Of a stretch of DNA of 64,000 bases, positions 43,640 to 53,400 are shown piece after piece. Within the stretch, counting starts at the first letter, position 1. Each line of letters starts with the position of its first letter. The stretch covers positions 1,364,001 to 1,428,000 of the forward strand of contig NZ_CP077769.1 in the NCBI RefSeq assembly GCF_020386615.1. Reading direction: 5' to 3'. The notes under the pieces were generated by a model. It was given only the letters and a program-made list of their open reading frames with translations, had not been told where the DNA came from and ran no database searches. The stretch comes from Chitinophaga pendula. Lineage in GTDB: Bacteria > Bacteroidota > Bacteroidia > Chitinophagales > Chitinophagaceae. A program made the translations under genes and the position numbers.

Positions 43640-46600
43640 TTAAAAAGCGTAGGTGAATGAAAGTGCCATATATCGGCCAGTATTGAAGCGCCTGAAGATA
43701 TTATCTCCTTTATAAAGTGGCCCGCTGACACCAGGATAAGCGCCAGGCATATAGCCGGTATTCTTTTCGGCAGTATACTTGTTGTCATAGTCCTGATCTT
43801 CTACTATTCGTACCGCCTGATCTAATAAATTTTGAATATTGAGTCTTACATTCATAGACTTAAACAGCCTTTGGCTGATAGAAAGGTCTAACTGGTGCCT
43901 GGGCAATTCCAATAAATTGGGACGGATAAAGGCTTGGGCAGTTGGATTACCATTAGGCCCGGTCTCCGCGTCACCATGACCTTCCTTAGTAGACACTTTG
44001 GATACTGCATTGATCGTTGGACCTGAAATATTATAAGTCAGTGAAAATTTTAACCCCCATCCGGGATTTTCATAAAAAAGTCCTGTGTTAAGAACATATG
44101 GGGCCTGCCCCTGTAGCTGCCTGTTTTTAAATGCACTATAGAAACCTTGTTGGGCACTGTCGCCTACTGGAGCTTTGGATGCCCGACTTCTGATCAATGC
44201 ACCATTGAGCATAATGGATAGGTTACGAAAGACGTTACCCGGGATAAAGGACAGACTTTTACGTACTTCTGCCTCTATACCATAAACCACAGCTTTATCC
44301 GCATTCCAGTAACTAATATTAGTGGGCAGAAATGATACTGCTCCAGATTGGTCATCCCGTATTTGCTCAATAGGATGTGTCAGATATTTATAAAATACAC
44401 CTGCGTTGATGATCTCTCCCGGATGTGCTTTGGGATACCATTCCCACCGCAGATCATAGTTGTCAATTCGTGCTGTAAGCAAATTGGGATTCCCACGTAT
44501 TGTCAGATCATTAAGAAAGTCGTAATCGGAGAAAGGTGAAATTTCGCGGAACTCAGGGCGGTTCACTGTTTTTCCATATCCGGCTCTGAAAAGCATGGTC
44601 GAATCAGCGAAAGAATACGTCGCATTGACAGAGGGTAACCATACATTTAATGGCTTTTCCAACAACAATGGAATAAAGGCGCCGTTTTGTACGATAGCGA
44701 CAGACAGGCGTTGCCGGTCATGTTCAACACGTAGTCCTCCAATAATGTTCAGGCGCTTGTTCAACAGCTGCCAATCACCCATAGCATAAAAAGCAAGGTT
44801 GCGCTCATCCGCAACATAACTATCTGTTGGTTGGCTATCATTGTAAATCGCAAGCCCCTTCCCGTTTGCAGGGAAGTAGCCGGCAGACCATACTCTGTTC
44901 ATCTCTTCTTCCTTAAACTGTATCAGGTTAGGATCGCTCCATCCGTAGTTATCATGGATGCCGGGAGGCGCAAATTCGAATCCGGCAAGATTTACACCAT
45001 CGAGTCCTGCTCGGTTTACTTGAAAGAACCTGCGCTCTACTTCCCTGTTCTTAAATAGACCATAAGCGCCTGCTTTGATCTTTAGAAGAGGAGTAATAGT
45101 GTAGGTATAATCAAGTGCTCCCTGATAGTTTTTTTCATTGTTGGTAATAAAACTGCGATTCATCATTCCTAAGAATACATCACGGTAAGAGGTCATATTA
45201 CTGCCTGCAGCATTAAAAAATCCGTTCTGTCCAAAGAATCGGATATTACGCTGATCGGGGATAAGCTGTCTGTAATAATTGTATCCGAGGTTCCATGCTA
45301 CATGGTGCCGGCGGTTTGTACCCACCTGGTGTATACCTCTCAGGTTCCCGGAATACAATGTTCGCTGTTCAAAATTTTCCAATATATCTTTGCTGCGTAT
45401 CTGTTGGGCGCTATCCTGTTTTGGGAGCTGGTTATACTGTGAAATGGAGACGGATGTATTTTTATTCCCTTCATTGAGGAAGAAATTTTTTAACTCAATA
45501 GAATGATGTTCATTCAGCTTGAGTAACAAATTCTCCATAATATTCAACCGTCCCTTTTCCATAGACTGATCCGCATGTGTGATCCTGTTGGCATCTTGCG
45601 TCATACCAGCAAAACTCATAGAATAAAGATTGCCGGTCTGACGGTATACTTGCTGAATACGATTTTCACGGGTGTAATTAACCATTGTAAAGTTGTACAG
45701 GCGAGCATGAGCACTTACCCTAACGTTGTCGAAATAGTTAATGAACCCCTGGATATCAGGACTCATCATTTTTCGGCCGTTTTGAATGTCCGGAGAGAAG
45801 GCCTGCAGCATCTTTACTTGGGCGACAGGGGCTTTCCCATAGTTGGCTGCAAATCCTGGGAGTAGGCGCGAGGGAGCGGTTCGTGTACCGTCATCAAATC
45901 CTAACCAGTCCAGGTGTCCTCCCTGATAAGTATTCCCTTCTTTGAATGTAGTCCCCGTTCTTATACCTGTTTGTATACCGATATCAAAATGTCTGACAGG
46001 CTGGGCATTTTTTGTAAATATTTTTACTGAGCCTCCGGTGACATCTCCGTAAACATCTGGCGTAGGTGACTTAAAGATGAGAATGCGATCTATGATCGGA
46101 GTGGGTAACAAATCCAGTGCAAAGGCATGTGTATATAACTCCGTACTCGGAGCCAATGCACCATTCAAGTAGGTTTGATTATAGCGGGGATTCATTCCCC
46201 GTATTACGATAAAGCGATCATCTGCAACAGTAATACCTGGGATACGTTTTACAATTTCAGCTGCATTCCGATCTGCCATCTTATTGATCTGCTCGTTTGA
46301 AATACCAGATACCACCGCATTTGCACCACGTATTTCGCTAATGATCTCTCGGTCAGTAGAGAAGGTCACAGGCGATACTCTTCTGGATCCCGCTTTGATG
46401 ATTACGGCATCAAGAGACTTACCTGCTGTCATTTTTATATCATAAGTATTACTCTTGCCTTCTTCAGCCATTGCAAGAATACTATTACGCAGATAGCCAA
46501 TATAAGAGATCAGTAAGTTATACTTTCCTATAGGGAGATCCCTGAACTCATAATATCCCCTTGTATCAGTAACAGTACCCTTGACGGTGCCTTCCAACTG

Positions 46601-47071
46601 AACGGACGCACCTGGTAGCGGTTGGGAGGTTTCAAAATCGACGATGCGTCCCTTGATGGTGCCTCCTTTTGTTTCAGAATGCACCGGGAGCGTTTGCTTT
46701 TCAGCAATACTGAAAGAAATGGTGCCTCCAATTGGCAAATAATTGAGTTGATACCTGTTTTTTAATTCTTCCAGCGCCTGCTGAAGGGATAAATATTGCC
46801 AGCTGATATTCCCTACGGCAATCTTTCTTAATGTGGTTTTGGAATAGGTAAATGAAAAGTTGGTTTGTTTGTCGAGTACTTCCAATACATCAGCAATGTT
46901 GGTATGTGTAACGGATAAGGTGACCTTTTCGGAAAGGTTGTATGACTGAGCGATTCCCGCTGTTGAAATCAACATCAACCAACAAAAACATATGGTCAAG
47001 GCTTGTCTGAATAAGGCATGGCTCCGCCTTTTTTGGGATTGATCCCAAATCTTTTTACTTTTGATCTGCAT
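43640..47071 (-). CDS. TonB-dependent receptor with STN signalling domain
   Basis: A 1143-residue protein. After a signal peptide (cleavage near GIAQ) comes an STN domain (about 45-115, VTLSVTHTNIADVLEVLDKQ, typical of receptors that signal to FecR), then a CarboxypepD-like domain (IKGRIVDFETSQPLPGASVQLEGTV), a plug with RIPGITVADDRFIVIRGMNPRYNQTYLNG, and a barrel ending SFTYAF. It should take up a ligand and report binding to the FecR/ECF pair encoded upstream. Confidence 0.93.
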   Translation of the reverse strand: MQIKSKKIWDQSQKRRSHALFRQALTICFCWLMLISTAGIAQSYNLSEKVTLSVTHTNIADVLEVLDKQTNFSFTYSKTTLRKIAVGNISWQYLSLQQALEELKNRYQLNYLPIGGTISFSIAEKQTLPVHSETKGGTIKGRIVDFETSQPLPGASVQLEGTVKGTVTDTRGYYEFRDLPIGKYNLLISYIGYLRNSILAMAEEGKSNTYDIKMTAGKSLDAVIIKAGSRRVSPVTFSTDREIISEIRGANAVVSGISNEQINKMADRNAAEIVKRIPGITVADDRFIVIRGMNPRYNQTYLNGALAPSTELYTHAFALDLLPTPIIDRILIFKSPTPDVYGDVTGGSVKIFTKNAQPVRHFDIGIQTGIRTGTTFKEGNTYQGGHLDWLGFDDGTRTAPSRLLPGFAANYGKAPVAQVKMLQAFSPDIQNGRKMMSPDIQGFINYFDNVRVSAHARLYNFTMVNYTRENRIQQVYRQTGNLYSMSFAGMTQDANRITHADQSMEKGRLNIMENLLLKLNEHHSIELKNFFLNEGNKNTSVSISQYNQLPKQDSAQQIRSKDILENFEQRTLYSGNLRGIHQVGTNRRHHVAWNLGYNYYRQLIPDQRNIRFFGQNGFFNAAGSNMTSYRDVFLGMMNRSFITNNEKNYQGALDYTYTITPLLKIKAGAYGLFKNREVERRFFQVNRAGLDGVNLAGFEFAPPGIHDNYGWSDPNLIQFKEEEMNRVWSAGYFPANGKGLAIYNDSQPTDSYVADERNLAFYAMGDWQLLNKRLNIIGGLRVEHDRQRLSVAIVQNGAFIPLLLEKPLNVWLPSVNATYSFADSTMLFRAGYGKTVNRPEFREISPFSDYDFLNDLTIRGNPNLLTARIDNYDLRWEWYPKAHPGEIINAGVFYKYLTHPIEQIRDDQSGAVSFLPTNISYWNADKAVVYGIEAEVRKSLSFIPGNVFRNLSIMLNGALIRSRASKAPVGDSAQQGFYSAFKNRQLQGQAPYVLNTGLFYENPGWGLKFSLTYNISGPTINAVSKVSTKEGHGDAETGPNGNPTAQAFIRPNLLELPRHQLDLSISQRLFKSMNVRLNIQNLLDQAVRIVEDQDYDNKYTAEKNTGYMPGAYPGVSGPLYKGDNIFRRFNTGRYMALSFTYAF

Positions 47072-47114
47072 TTTTTTGACTTTTTTCCCTGGAGCTGTTC
47101 CCGCAGCTCCTTTT

Positions 47115-48077
47115 TTATTTAATAAAGACAGTGTCCCCTTGTATAGTAAGTGTAAGATGATAGGTAAATGCTATCCCTTGCAGCATTTGCGTAGGTGTTT
47201 CCTTACTGAAAATCGCAGAAACCGGAATATCGGGCTTGTTCTTACGATGCCATACGACTTTCCAATTATATCGTTTCGCCAATCGGTTGATGGCAGATGT
47301 CAAAGGCACTTCGTTAAATACAGTATATCCTTTAGTCCATGTGCTTACGTCATCAGGAAGTGTACTTATCTTATAAGATTTATTTTTCACCGACCAGGTA
47401 GCTAGTTTCCCTGGCTGTAAAATGGTCTGGGATATATCTCCTGCTGTTGATAACTGCACCTTACCACTTAATAATGCCACCTTAATTTCCTGCTCTCCTG
47501 TATATGCTTCAACATTAAATTCAGTACCGAGCACAAGTGTACGGGTAGGGCCTGCCTGAACAACAAATGGTTTATCTGCGTAAGGCTTGATATTGAACAA
47601 TGCCTCACCGGATAATTTGACCAGTCGTACCGTGTCATCTGTACTCGTTGCCCATTCCAACCTGGAAAGCCTGTTTAACCACACCGAGGAGCCATCAGGA
47701 AGTTGAATGTGTTTTAGTTGCCGGCTGTCAGTATTAACGATAGATATGGTTGTTGGCGCAGCTTTTTTGCTGGTCTGAAGGTGCGGCAATAGATAAACGA
47801 CGGATAAGCCAATAATTACAGCTGCGGCAATCCAACGGATATACCTGCGTCGAATTATCGGTAGTCGTTTGGCAGTTGCATCCTTCGGTAATGAAGGCAG
47901 TTGGTTACGCAATCGCTGGAAGGCCGTTTCCGTAAGGTCCTTGTTTTGCACCTGTGGATCATGTGCAGTAAGATCCAGTTGATCATACCATTGTTGAATG
48001 ATTTGCTGTTCCGCTGGTGTGCATTCTCCCGTTAGGTACCTGTGTAACAGTTCGTTGACAAATTGCTGTTCGCTCAT
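47115..48077 (-). CDS. FecR-family anti-sigma factor
   Basis: A 320-residue protein with a cytoplasmic N-terminus, one membrane segment (about 76-93) and a periplasmic FecR domain (ADGSSVWLNRLSRLEW-like: LPDGSSVWLNRLSRLEWA, then LSGEALFNIKPYADKPFVVQ). The C-terminal DUF4974-type part ends AFTYHLTLTIQGDTVFIK. It lies between the sigma factor and the receptor, the standard order of a Bacteroidetes cell-surface signalling unit. Confidence 0.93.
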   Translation of the reverse strand: MSEQQFVNELLHRYLTGECTPAEQQIIQQWYDQLDLTAHDPQVQNKDLTETAFQRLRNQLPSLPKDATAKRLPIIRRRYIRWIAAAVIIGLSVVYLLPHLQTSKKAAPTTISIVNTDSRQLKHIQLPDGSSVWLNRLSRLEWATSTDDTVRLVKLSGEALFNIKPYADKPFVVQAGPTRTLVLGTEFNVEAYTGEQEIKVALLSGKVQLSTAGDISQTILQPGKLATWSVKNKSYKISTLPDDVSTWTKGYTVFNEVPLTSAINRLAKRYNWKVVWHRKNKPDIPVSAIFSKETPTQMLQGIAFTYHLTLTIQGDTVFIK

Positions 48078-48152
48078 ACTACTTATATCTCGTATAAGAC
48101 GGACGAAAGTACCCCTGTCGGTATATTACCAAATTGTTATCGAAAGTGGATG

Positions 48153-48716
48153 CTAAAAAATGGGTAGGTGGTGTGAAAGCATTTTGCGTAAGCGTACTTT
48201 GGCTTTCTGTAAATGATTTTTTACACTTTGAGGAGTTAGGGATAATTGTTGAGCGATGTCACCAATGGAAAGATGTACCTGATAACGCATGAGGTATACT
48301 TCTCTCATACGCTCGGGAAGATTATTGACGGCCGTTTCCCAGTCACTGCTAAGTTCACGGTAATGAATAATGGTATTTTCTTTGACAACTGCAGCTGATT
48401 GCGCAACAAGTTGCTGATATAAGGCTTTTTTTTGTACTTCTCTTGTTTGTGTGCTGCGGTACCAGTCGATAACTTTATATTTTACTACAGTATACAGCCA
48501 TGCTGCAAATGACCCGGTAATAGATAAGTGCTTACGGTTTTCCCATAATTGGAAAAATATATTCTGAACGATATCAAGTGCCTCTTGCTCATTCCCACAT
48601 TTGCGATGAGCGAGCGTAAATGTCTCCTTCCAGTAACGATGGAATAATTCCTCATACGCGCGATTATCATCGCTCTTAAGTAATATCAGTAATTCGTTGT
48701 CGGGAAGTTGATTCAT
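48153..48716 (-). CDS. ECF sigma-70 factor
   Basis: 187 residues from the ATG at 48716. A longer frame starts at 48782, but an exact -7 box at 48730-48737 lies inside that extension. Sigma region 2 reads DNRAYEELFHRYWKETFTLAHRKCGNEQEALDIVQNIFFQLWENR and region 4 ends LSIGDIAQQLSLTPQSVKNHLQKAKVRLRKM. It should direct transcription of the receptor locus when FecR is signalled. Confidence 0.92.
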   Translation of the reverse strand: MNQLPDNELLILLKSDDNRAYEELFHRYWKETFTLAHRKCGNEQEALDIVQNIFFQLWENRKHLSITGSFAAWLYTVVKYKVIDWYRSTQTREVQKKALYQQLVAQSAAVVKENTIIHYRELSSDWETAVNNLPERMREVYLMRYQVHLSIGDIAQQLSLTPQSVKNHLQKAKVRLRKMLSHHLPIF

Positions 48717-48729
48717 GATATACGAAACA

Positions 48730-48737
48730 CAAATGTA
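48730..48737 (-). promoter_or_regulatory. -7 box of the ECF sigma gene
   Basis: TACATTTG on the minus strand (exact TAnnTTTG), 13 bases before the ATG. Confidence 0.6.
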
Positions 48738-48934
48738 ACATCCGGATATTAAGGAAAAGTTAATTCCCTTATTGGAAGTCATTTATCTGGTGATGCAACG
48801 AAAGCTATTGCGTTTTCAAAAGATGAGTTGGGTCATGACATGTTTCCGAATGTCTTAGCTAGTTTTTGACGCCTGCCATTGAATGAGTTTAAACAAACTT
48901 AACTGAGATGACATCGCATTTTTTTATCGAGGTA

Positions 48935-48965
48935 TTGACTTTTTAAGAAATTAACTTCATATTTG
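48935..48965 (+). promoter_or_regulatory. Candidate promoter of the NRPS cluster
   Basis: TTG at 48935-48937 and CATATTTG at 48958-48965 (one mismatch to TAnnTTTG) are separated by 20 bases, the usual Bacteroidetes spacing. Confidence 0.5.
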
Positions 48966-49013
48966 TATCACCTTCAGTGCTAGACTTAGAGATATACCCA
49001 AAAGAACAAGCAA

Positions 49014-49091
49014 ATGAGACAAATGAATGATTACCCGCGTAACCCGTTAATTTGTGAGTTCTACAAAAGCAAAGTAATATTGCTGTCGTAA
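49014..49091 (+). CDS. Possible 25-residue leader peptide
   Basis: ATG 49014 to TAA 49089-49091 gives MRQMNDYPRNPLICEFYKSK followed by five residues. It begins about 45 bases after the candidate promoter. No family, no clear ribosome site; it may be chance. Confidence 0.2.
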   Translation: MRQMNDYPRNPLICEFYKSKVILLS

Positions 49092-49616
49092 GCAAATTTT
49101 TTTTGTTATATTAATCCCTATCACACTGAAACAAATAAACCGAAGCCAAAATTAATTCCTTGCCATAATTAAATTAATTGTTATTCGACTAAAAATTTAA
49201 TCTATGACTTATGTTAATCACCATATCCAGCTATAGCGTATAGTTTAACAAGGATAGGGGGTGGAAAGAACTGTTCCTATTAATGTTTATGAGATATTTT
49301 ACCAGATTTTACGGGGATAATATATAGTACAAATTGTAAAATCTGAAAGGTGAATTTTTTAGCACAAAATTATAAATTCCAAATCCAACAGTATTGGATA
49401 GCTATGCCATATAATTATTAGAACTATATATTTATCAGAATTAATAGAGCACTATTTATCAGAAAATCCTGTACAAAGGAGAGTATGGCTTTAAATTTAG
49501 AGTCGTTCAGGGCCGTTGCCCCTGATCAAAGATTCCAATAACGTTGAGAAGTTTGTCATAGTGAGATTGCTTTTTTCTAAAATACTATCCGTTGAGGCTG
49601 TACTTTTTTGCAGCCC

Positions 49617-49631
49617 GTAGCGGTAGCTATG
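49617..49631 (+). promoter_or_regulatory. ops-like element, copy 1
   Basis: GTAGCGGTAGCTATG. Contains TAGC-GGTA-GCTA, a four-pair foldback, and resembles the E. coli RfaH ops site GGCGGTAGCGTG. An identical 15-mer is at 58458-58472. Confidence 0.55.
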
Positions 49632-49755
49632 TTTTGAATCATCGTTATGTATAAAGCTGGTACATGAAGACACTATTGGGTTAACCCAACGTTGTTTCAT
49701 ACCCATCAGTGTTGACCATAATTACTGTCACCTAATAAAATTGCTGACTGAAGCT

Positions 49756-49770
49756 ACAGCGGTCGCTATC
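49756..49770 (+). promoter_or_regulatory. ops-like element, diverged copy 2
   Basis: ACAGCGGTCGCTATC, followed by TTTTG as at copy 1. The AGC/GCT stem is kept while the loop changes from GGTA to GGTC. Confidence 0.4.
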
Positions 49771-49798
49771 TTTTGTTTATCCTATAATCGTTTAGAAT

Positions 49799-50332
49799 AT
49801 GGCGCGATTTTCCCCAGGGTGGTATGTTTTATATACCAGACCTTCCCACGAAAAAAAAGTTGCAGCGAACCTGAATGAATTGCAAATCCGTTGCTATCTC
49901 CCATTGATAAGATCGCTTCGGGCAATTGGCAACAAGTGCAAAATCATTGACACGCCCTTATTCCCCTCTTATCTCTTCATATATCTGGAAGAGATGCAGC
50001 AATATTATAGCGGACTAGATTTGGATGGTGTATTGAACTATGTGAAAATTGGAAGGGACATCGCCCGTGTACAGGACCAGGTGGTTGAAAATATTCGCCT
50101 GACTGTCGCCAGTGGCGAACAGCTGGAAGTATCCACAGAACAGTTTCTGCCGGGCGAGCAGCTCGTTATAAAGGAAGGTCCATTAGCTGGCCTTGCTTGC
50201 GAAGTAATCAATTACAATAGTAAAGATAAATACCTAGTAAGAGTAAGGTTAATGAACAGATGTATCCTTATATCTGCTGATGCCGCCAATCTATTGACCG
50301 ATACTGTTATGTCATTACCAGCTTGCAGTTAA
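49799..50332 (+). CDS. UpxY-family NusG paralogue (antiterminator)
   Basis: A 177-residue protein. The N-terminal NGN domain opens GWYVLYTRPSHEKKVAANLNEL and carries PLFPSYLFIYLE; the C-terminal KOW domain reads LPGEQLVIKEGPLAGLACEVI. It is the specialised type (UpxY, RfaH, LoaP) that keeps RNA polymerase running through long biosynthetic operons, not the housekeeping NusG, because it heads a secondary-metabolite cluster. It precedes the NRPS gene by 74 bases. Two ops-like sites lie in its own leader. Confidence 0.92.
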   Translation: MARFSPGWYVLYTRPSHEKKVAANLNELQIRCYLPLIRSLRAIGNKCKIIDTPLFPSYLFIYLEEMQQYYSGLDLDGVLNYVKIGRDIARVQDQVVENIRLTVASGEQLEVSTEQFLPGEQLVIKEGPLAGLACEVINYNSKDKYLVRVRLMNRCILISADAANLLTDTVMSLPACS

Positions 50333-50406
50333 GAACTATCAACTTTTTAACCCTGACAGGATCAGGATAATATCCCCATACATTTATTAATAGTATAAAT
50401 ATCAGA

Positions 50407-53400
50407 ATGAATACCGTCGTAAATGAAATAATGCCGGTGCGCATAGCCGGACTGGCAAAAGGATTGCAGATGTATGACGTCTCCTATGCTCAACGTCGTT
50501 TATGGTTGCAGGAACAGTTCGAAGATATGGGATATGTATATCATATGCCCTTTAGCTACAGGATGGAAAATATTGATGAGCATGTATTGGAAATGGCATT
50601 TATGGCATTGGTACACCGGCATGAATCATTCAGAACGACGATCGAACAGGTAGAAGGAGAGCCCAGACAATTTATTCATCCGGTAGAAGACTTTGCACCT
50701 TGGTTAGTATATGAAGATTTACGTACATGCATTGACGTTAAAGAAGTAGTAGAAAGAATTACAACGGAAATGGCCCAGGCGCCGTTTGACCTGGCACGTG
50801 GACCACTCGTAAGGGCAAAATTACTGAGGATCACAAATACTGAGTATCTCTTCCTGGTAACCCTGCATCATATTATATGTGATGGTTATTCTATGCAGCT
50901 GATGGAAGAAGAATTTAATACGTTTTATGAAATGATCTCGGCAACTGGGGATGTAAACATCCCCCCACTTCCGATGCAGTATAAGGACCATGCCGTAGGT
51001 CAAAAGAAACGGATAGAAAGCGGAGAATTGAATAAAAGCCGTACTTATTGGCTCGAACATCTCGCGGGTACACTTCCCTCTTTACAGTTATGTGCCGAAG
51101 TGACCAGACCTCTCAAAAGAAACTATGAGGGTTCCTCAGTGCATGTGCTGTTGCCGGAAGAACTCCGCTTAAACCTTTTTACATTCTGTCAGCAACGGAA
51201 AGCTTCCCTATTCATAGGCGTAATGAGCATTATCAAAATACTATTGTATCGCTATTCTGAACAAGAAGACCAGGTGCTTGGTATAGTAGTCGCCGGAAGA
51301 AACCAATTGGATCTGGAAAATCAGATAGGATTTTATGTAAACACACTCGCGTTACGCTCCCGCATACTTGCCAATAACAGCTTTGTAGAAATATTAGAGC
51401 AGGTAAAAGATATCGTCTTTAATGCCCAAACTCATCAGGAATATCCATTTGACCTGTTGGTGAACGAGCTGGGAGGTGTAAGGGACATGAGCAGGAATCC
51501 GGTATTTGATATAATGGTGAACTATATTGTACAGGAACCTATGACCCGGGATAGGATCATTGCAAATGATACCAAAGAAGGACACATTGATATACAGGAA
51601 GGAGGAATTAGCAAACAGGATATGAGTTTTGTGTTTACGGAATCTAAAGAAGGATTGACACTCGCCATAGAATATAACAGTACTATATATCCTGCCGCTT
51701 GGATGAATCGGTTCACCAGGCATTTTATTAACCTGGCAAATGCTTTGGTACAAGCACCAGATATGCCTGTGGCAGTAGTACCGTACCTGGAACTTACAGA
51801 GAAGCATCTTCTGATTGATGGACTGAACAACACATCGTATCCTTTTGACAAAGAAGCAACCATCATAGGTCTCTTTCAGCAACAGGTAAGGAAGAATCCC
51901 GATCGCATCGCTTTGCAGATGGGAGAAAAGACCTATACCTATAAGCAACTGGATGATATTACGGGGCGGCTGGCAACCTATCTTATCACAAAGGAAGAGG
52001 TGATACCAGGAGCTATTGTCGGCATTATGCAGGCACGATCACCTTGGATGATGATTAGCATTCTCGGGATATTAAAATGTGGCGCAGCCTATTTGCCGAT
52101 TGATCCGGAGTACCCGGAGGATAGGATAAAATACATGCTGGAGAATGCGAAAATCGAAAGAGTACTTACGGATAAGCCAGCGCGTTGGCCAGCCAGTGCA
52201 ACTGCCAGCCAGATAAGTATTAACACAGATCTGATAACCCTGCTGAATGAACTTGAACCGGCGCCGGCATCGCATCTGTCAAGTGCTGAGGACCTGGCTT
52301 ACGTAATTTATACATCTGGCTCTACAGGTTTGCCAAAGGGAGTAATGATCACACATCGATCCGTGATTAACTTCAGTGAATGGCTGAAAGAGTTGATATA
52401 TGCAGACGGACAGCCGCGGAACTGTATGCTCACAGCACCTATTAGCTTTGACGCTTCTGTGCAGCAACTATTCCCTCCTTTGATTTATGGAAGTAAACTG
52501 ATAATTATCTCTGATGAAGAAAGGAAAGATCCTCATGCCTATGCACGCAGCATAGTCACACAGCAAGTAGCCGTACTGGACTGTACACCCGGATACCTGG
52601 AAGTAGTACTAGAGGCATTGGCAGCAATAAAGGGAGAACTGCCCGTCTTGACCACGCTGATTGGTGGAGAAGCGCTAAAGAAAGGATTGGTACAAAGATA
52701 TTACACCGTATTCCCGAAAGGAAGCAGGTTGATCAATGTGTATGGACTTACTGAAACTACCGTAGATTCTACTTATGAGGTAGTACTGCCGGAAGAAGAC
52801 GTGCCCTCTATCGGCAAACCTGTACATAATACAGGGATCCTGATCCTGGACAGTCGGCGCCAGTTGATGCCGTTGGGCGTGGCTGGTGAAATTGCAATCA
52901 GTGGAGATGGGGTTGCCAAAGGATATCTGTACGATGAACAAAGAACTGGGGAGAGATTTATAGCACATCCATACATAGACGGAGAGCGGTTGTTACTGAC
53001 AGGAGACCAGGGATATAGGAGGGAAGATGGACGGGTCATGTTCATCGGTCGGAAGGATAATCAGATAAAATTACGAGGTTTCCGGATAGAATTGGGAGAG
53101 ATCGAATTTAATATAGCCGCCCAGGAGGGAGTGGCCGAGTGTTGTGTGAAAGTTTGCAAAAACAAAATAATAGGTGACTTCCTGGTTGCTTATTATTCCG
53201 GCAATCTGATAAAGGAAAGTGAATTGAAAGCAAGATTGAAGGAAAAGCTGCCGGACTACATGATCCCCTCCCGGTTTGTATATATGGATAGGCTGCCATT
53301 GAATGCAAATGGTAAGGTGGATCGCCGGAAGCTGCCGGATGAGGATATGCCGGAAGAAATAATTCCCGAATCGTCGATATTGTTACCAGTATCCGATACA

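Larger units (their letters stand above)
48738..49798. other. Long non-coding leader region before the NusG-like gene
   Basis: About 1 kb, AT-rich. It contains a plus-strand promoter candidate (48935-48965), a 25-codon open frame at 49014-49091, and two ops-like sites (49617, 49756). A minus-strand frame at 49497-49706 lacks support. If the promoter is real, the transcript has an untranslated leader of about 0.8 kb. Confidence 0.5.

Noticed and set aside
49497..49706. Minus-strand 69-codon frame before the NusG-like gene
   Set aside because: No family, no promoter, antisense to the proposed leader and across an ops-like site; checked as a possible peptide precursor but shows no leader/core pattern.
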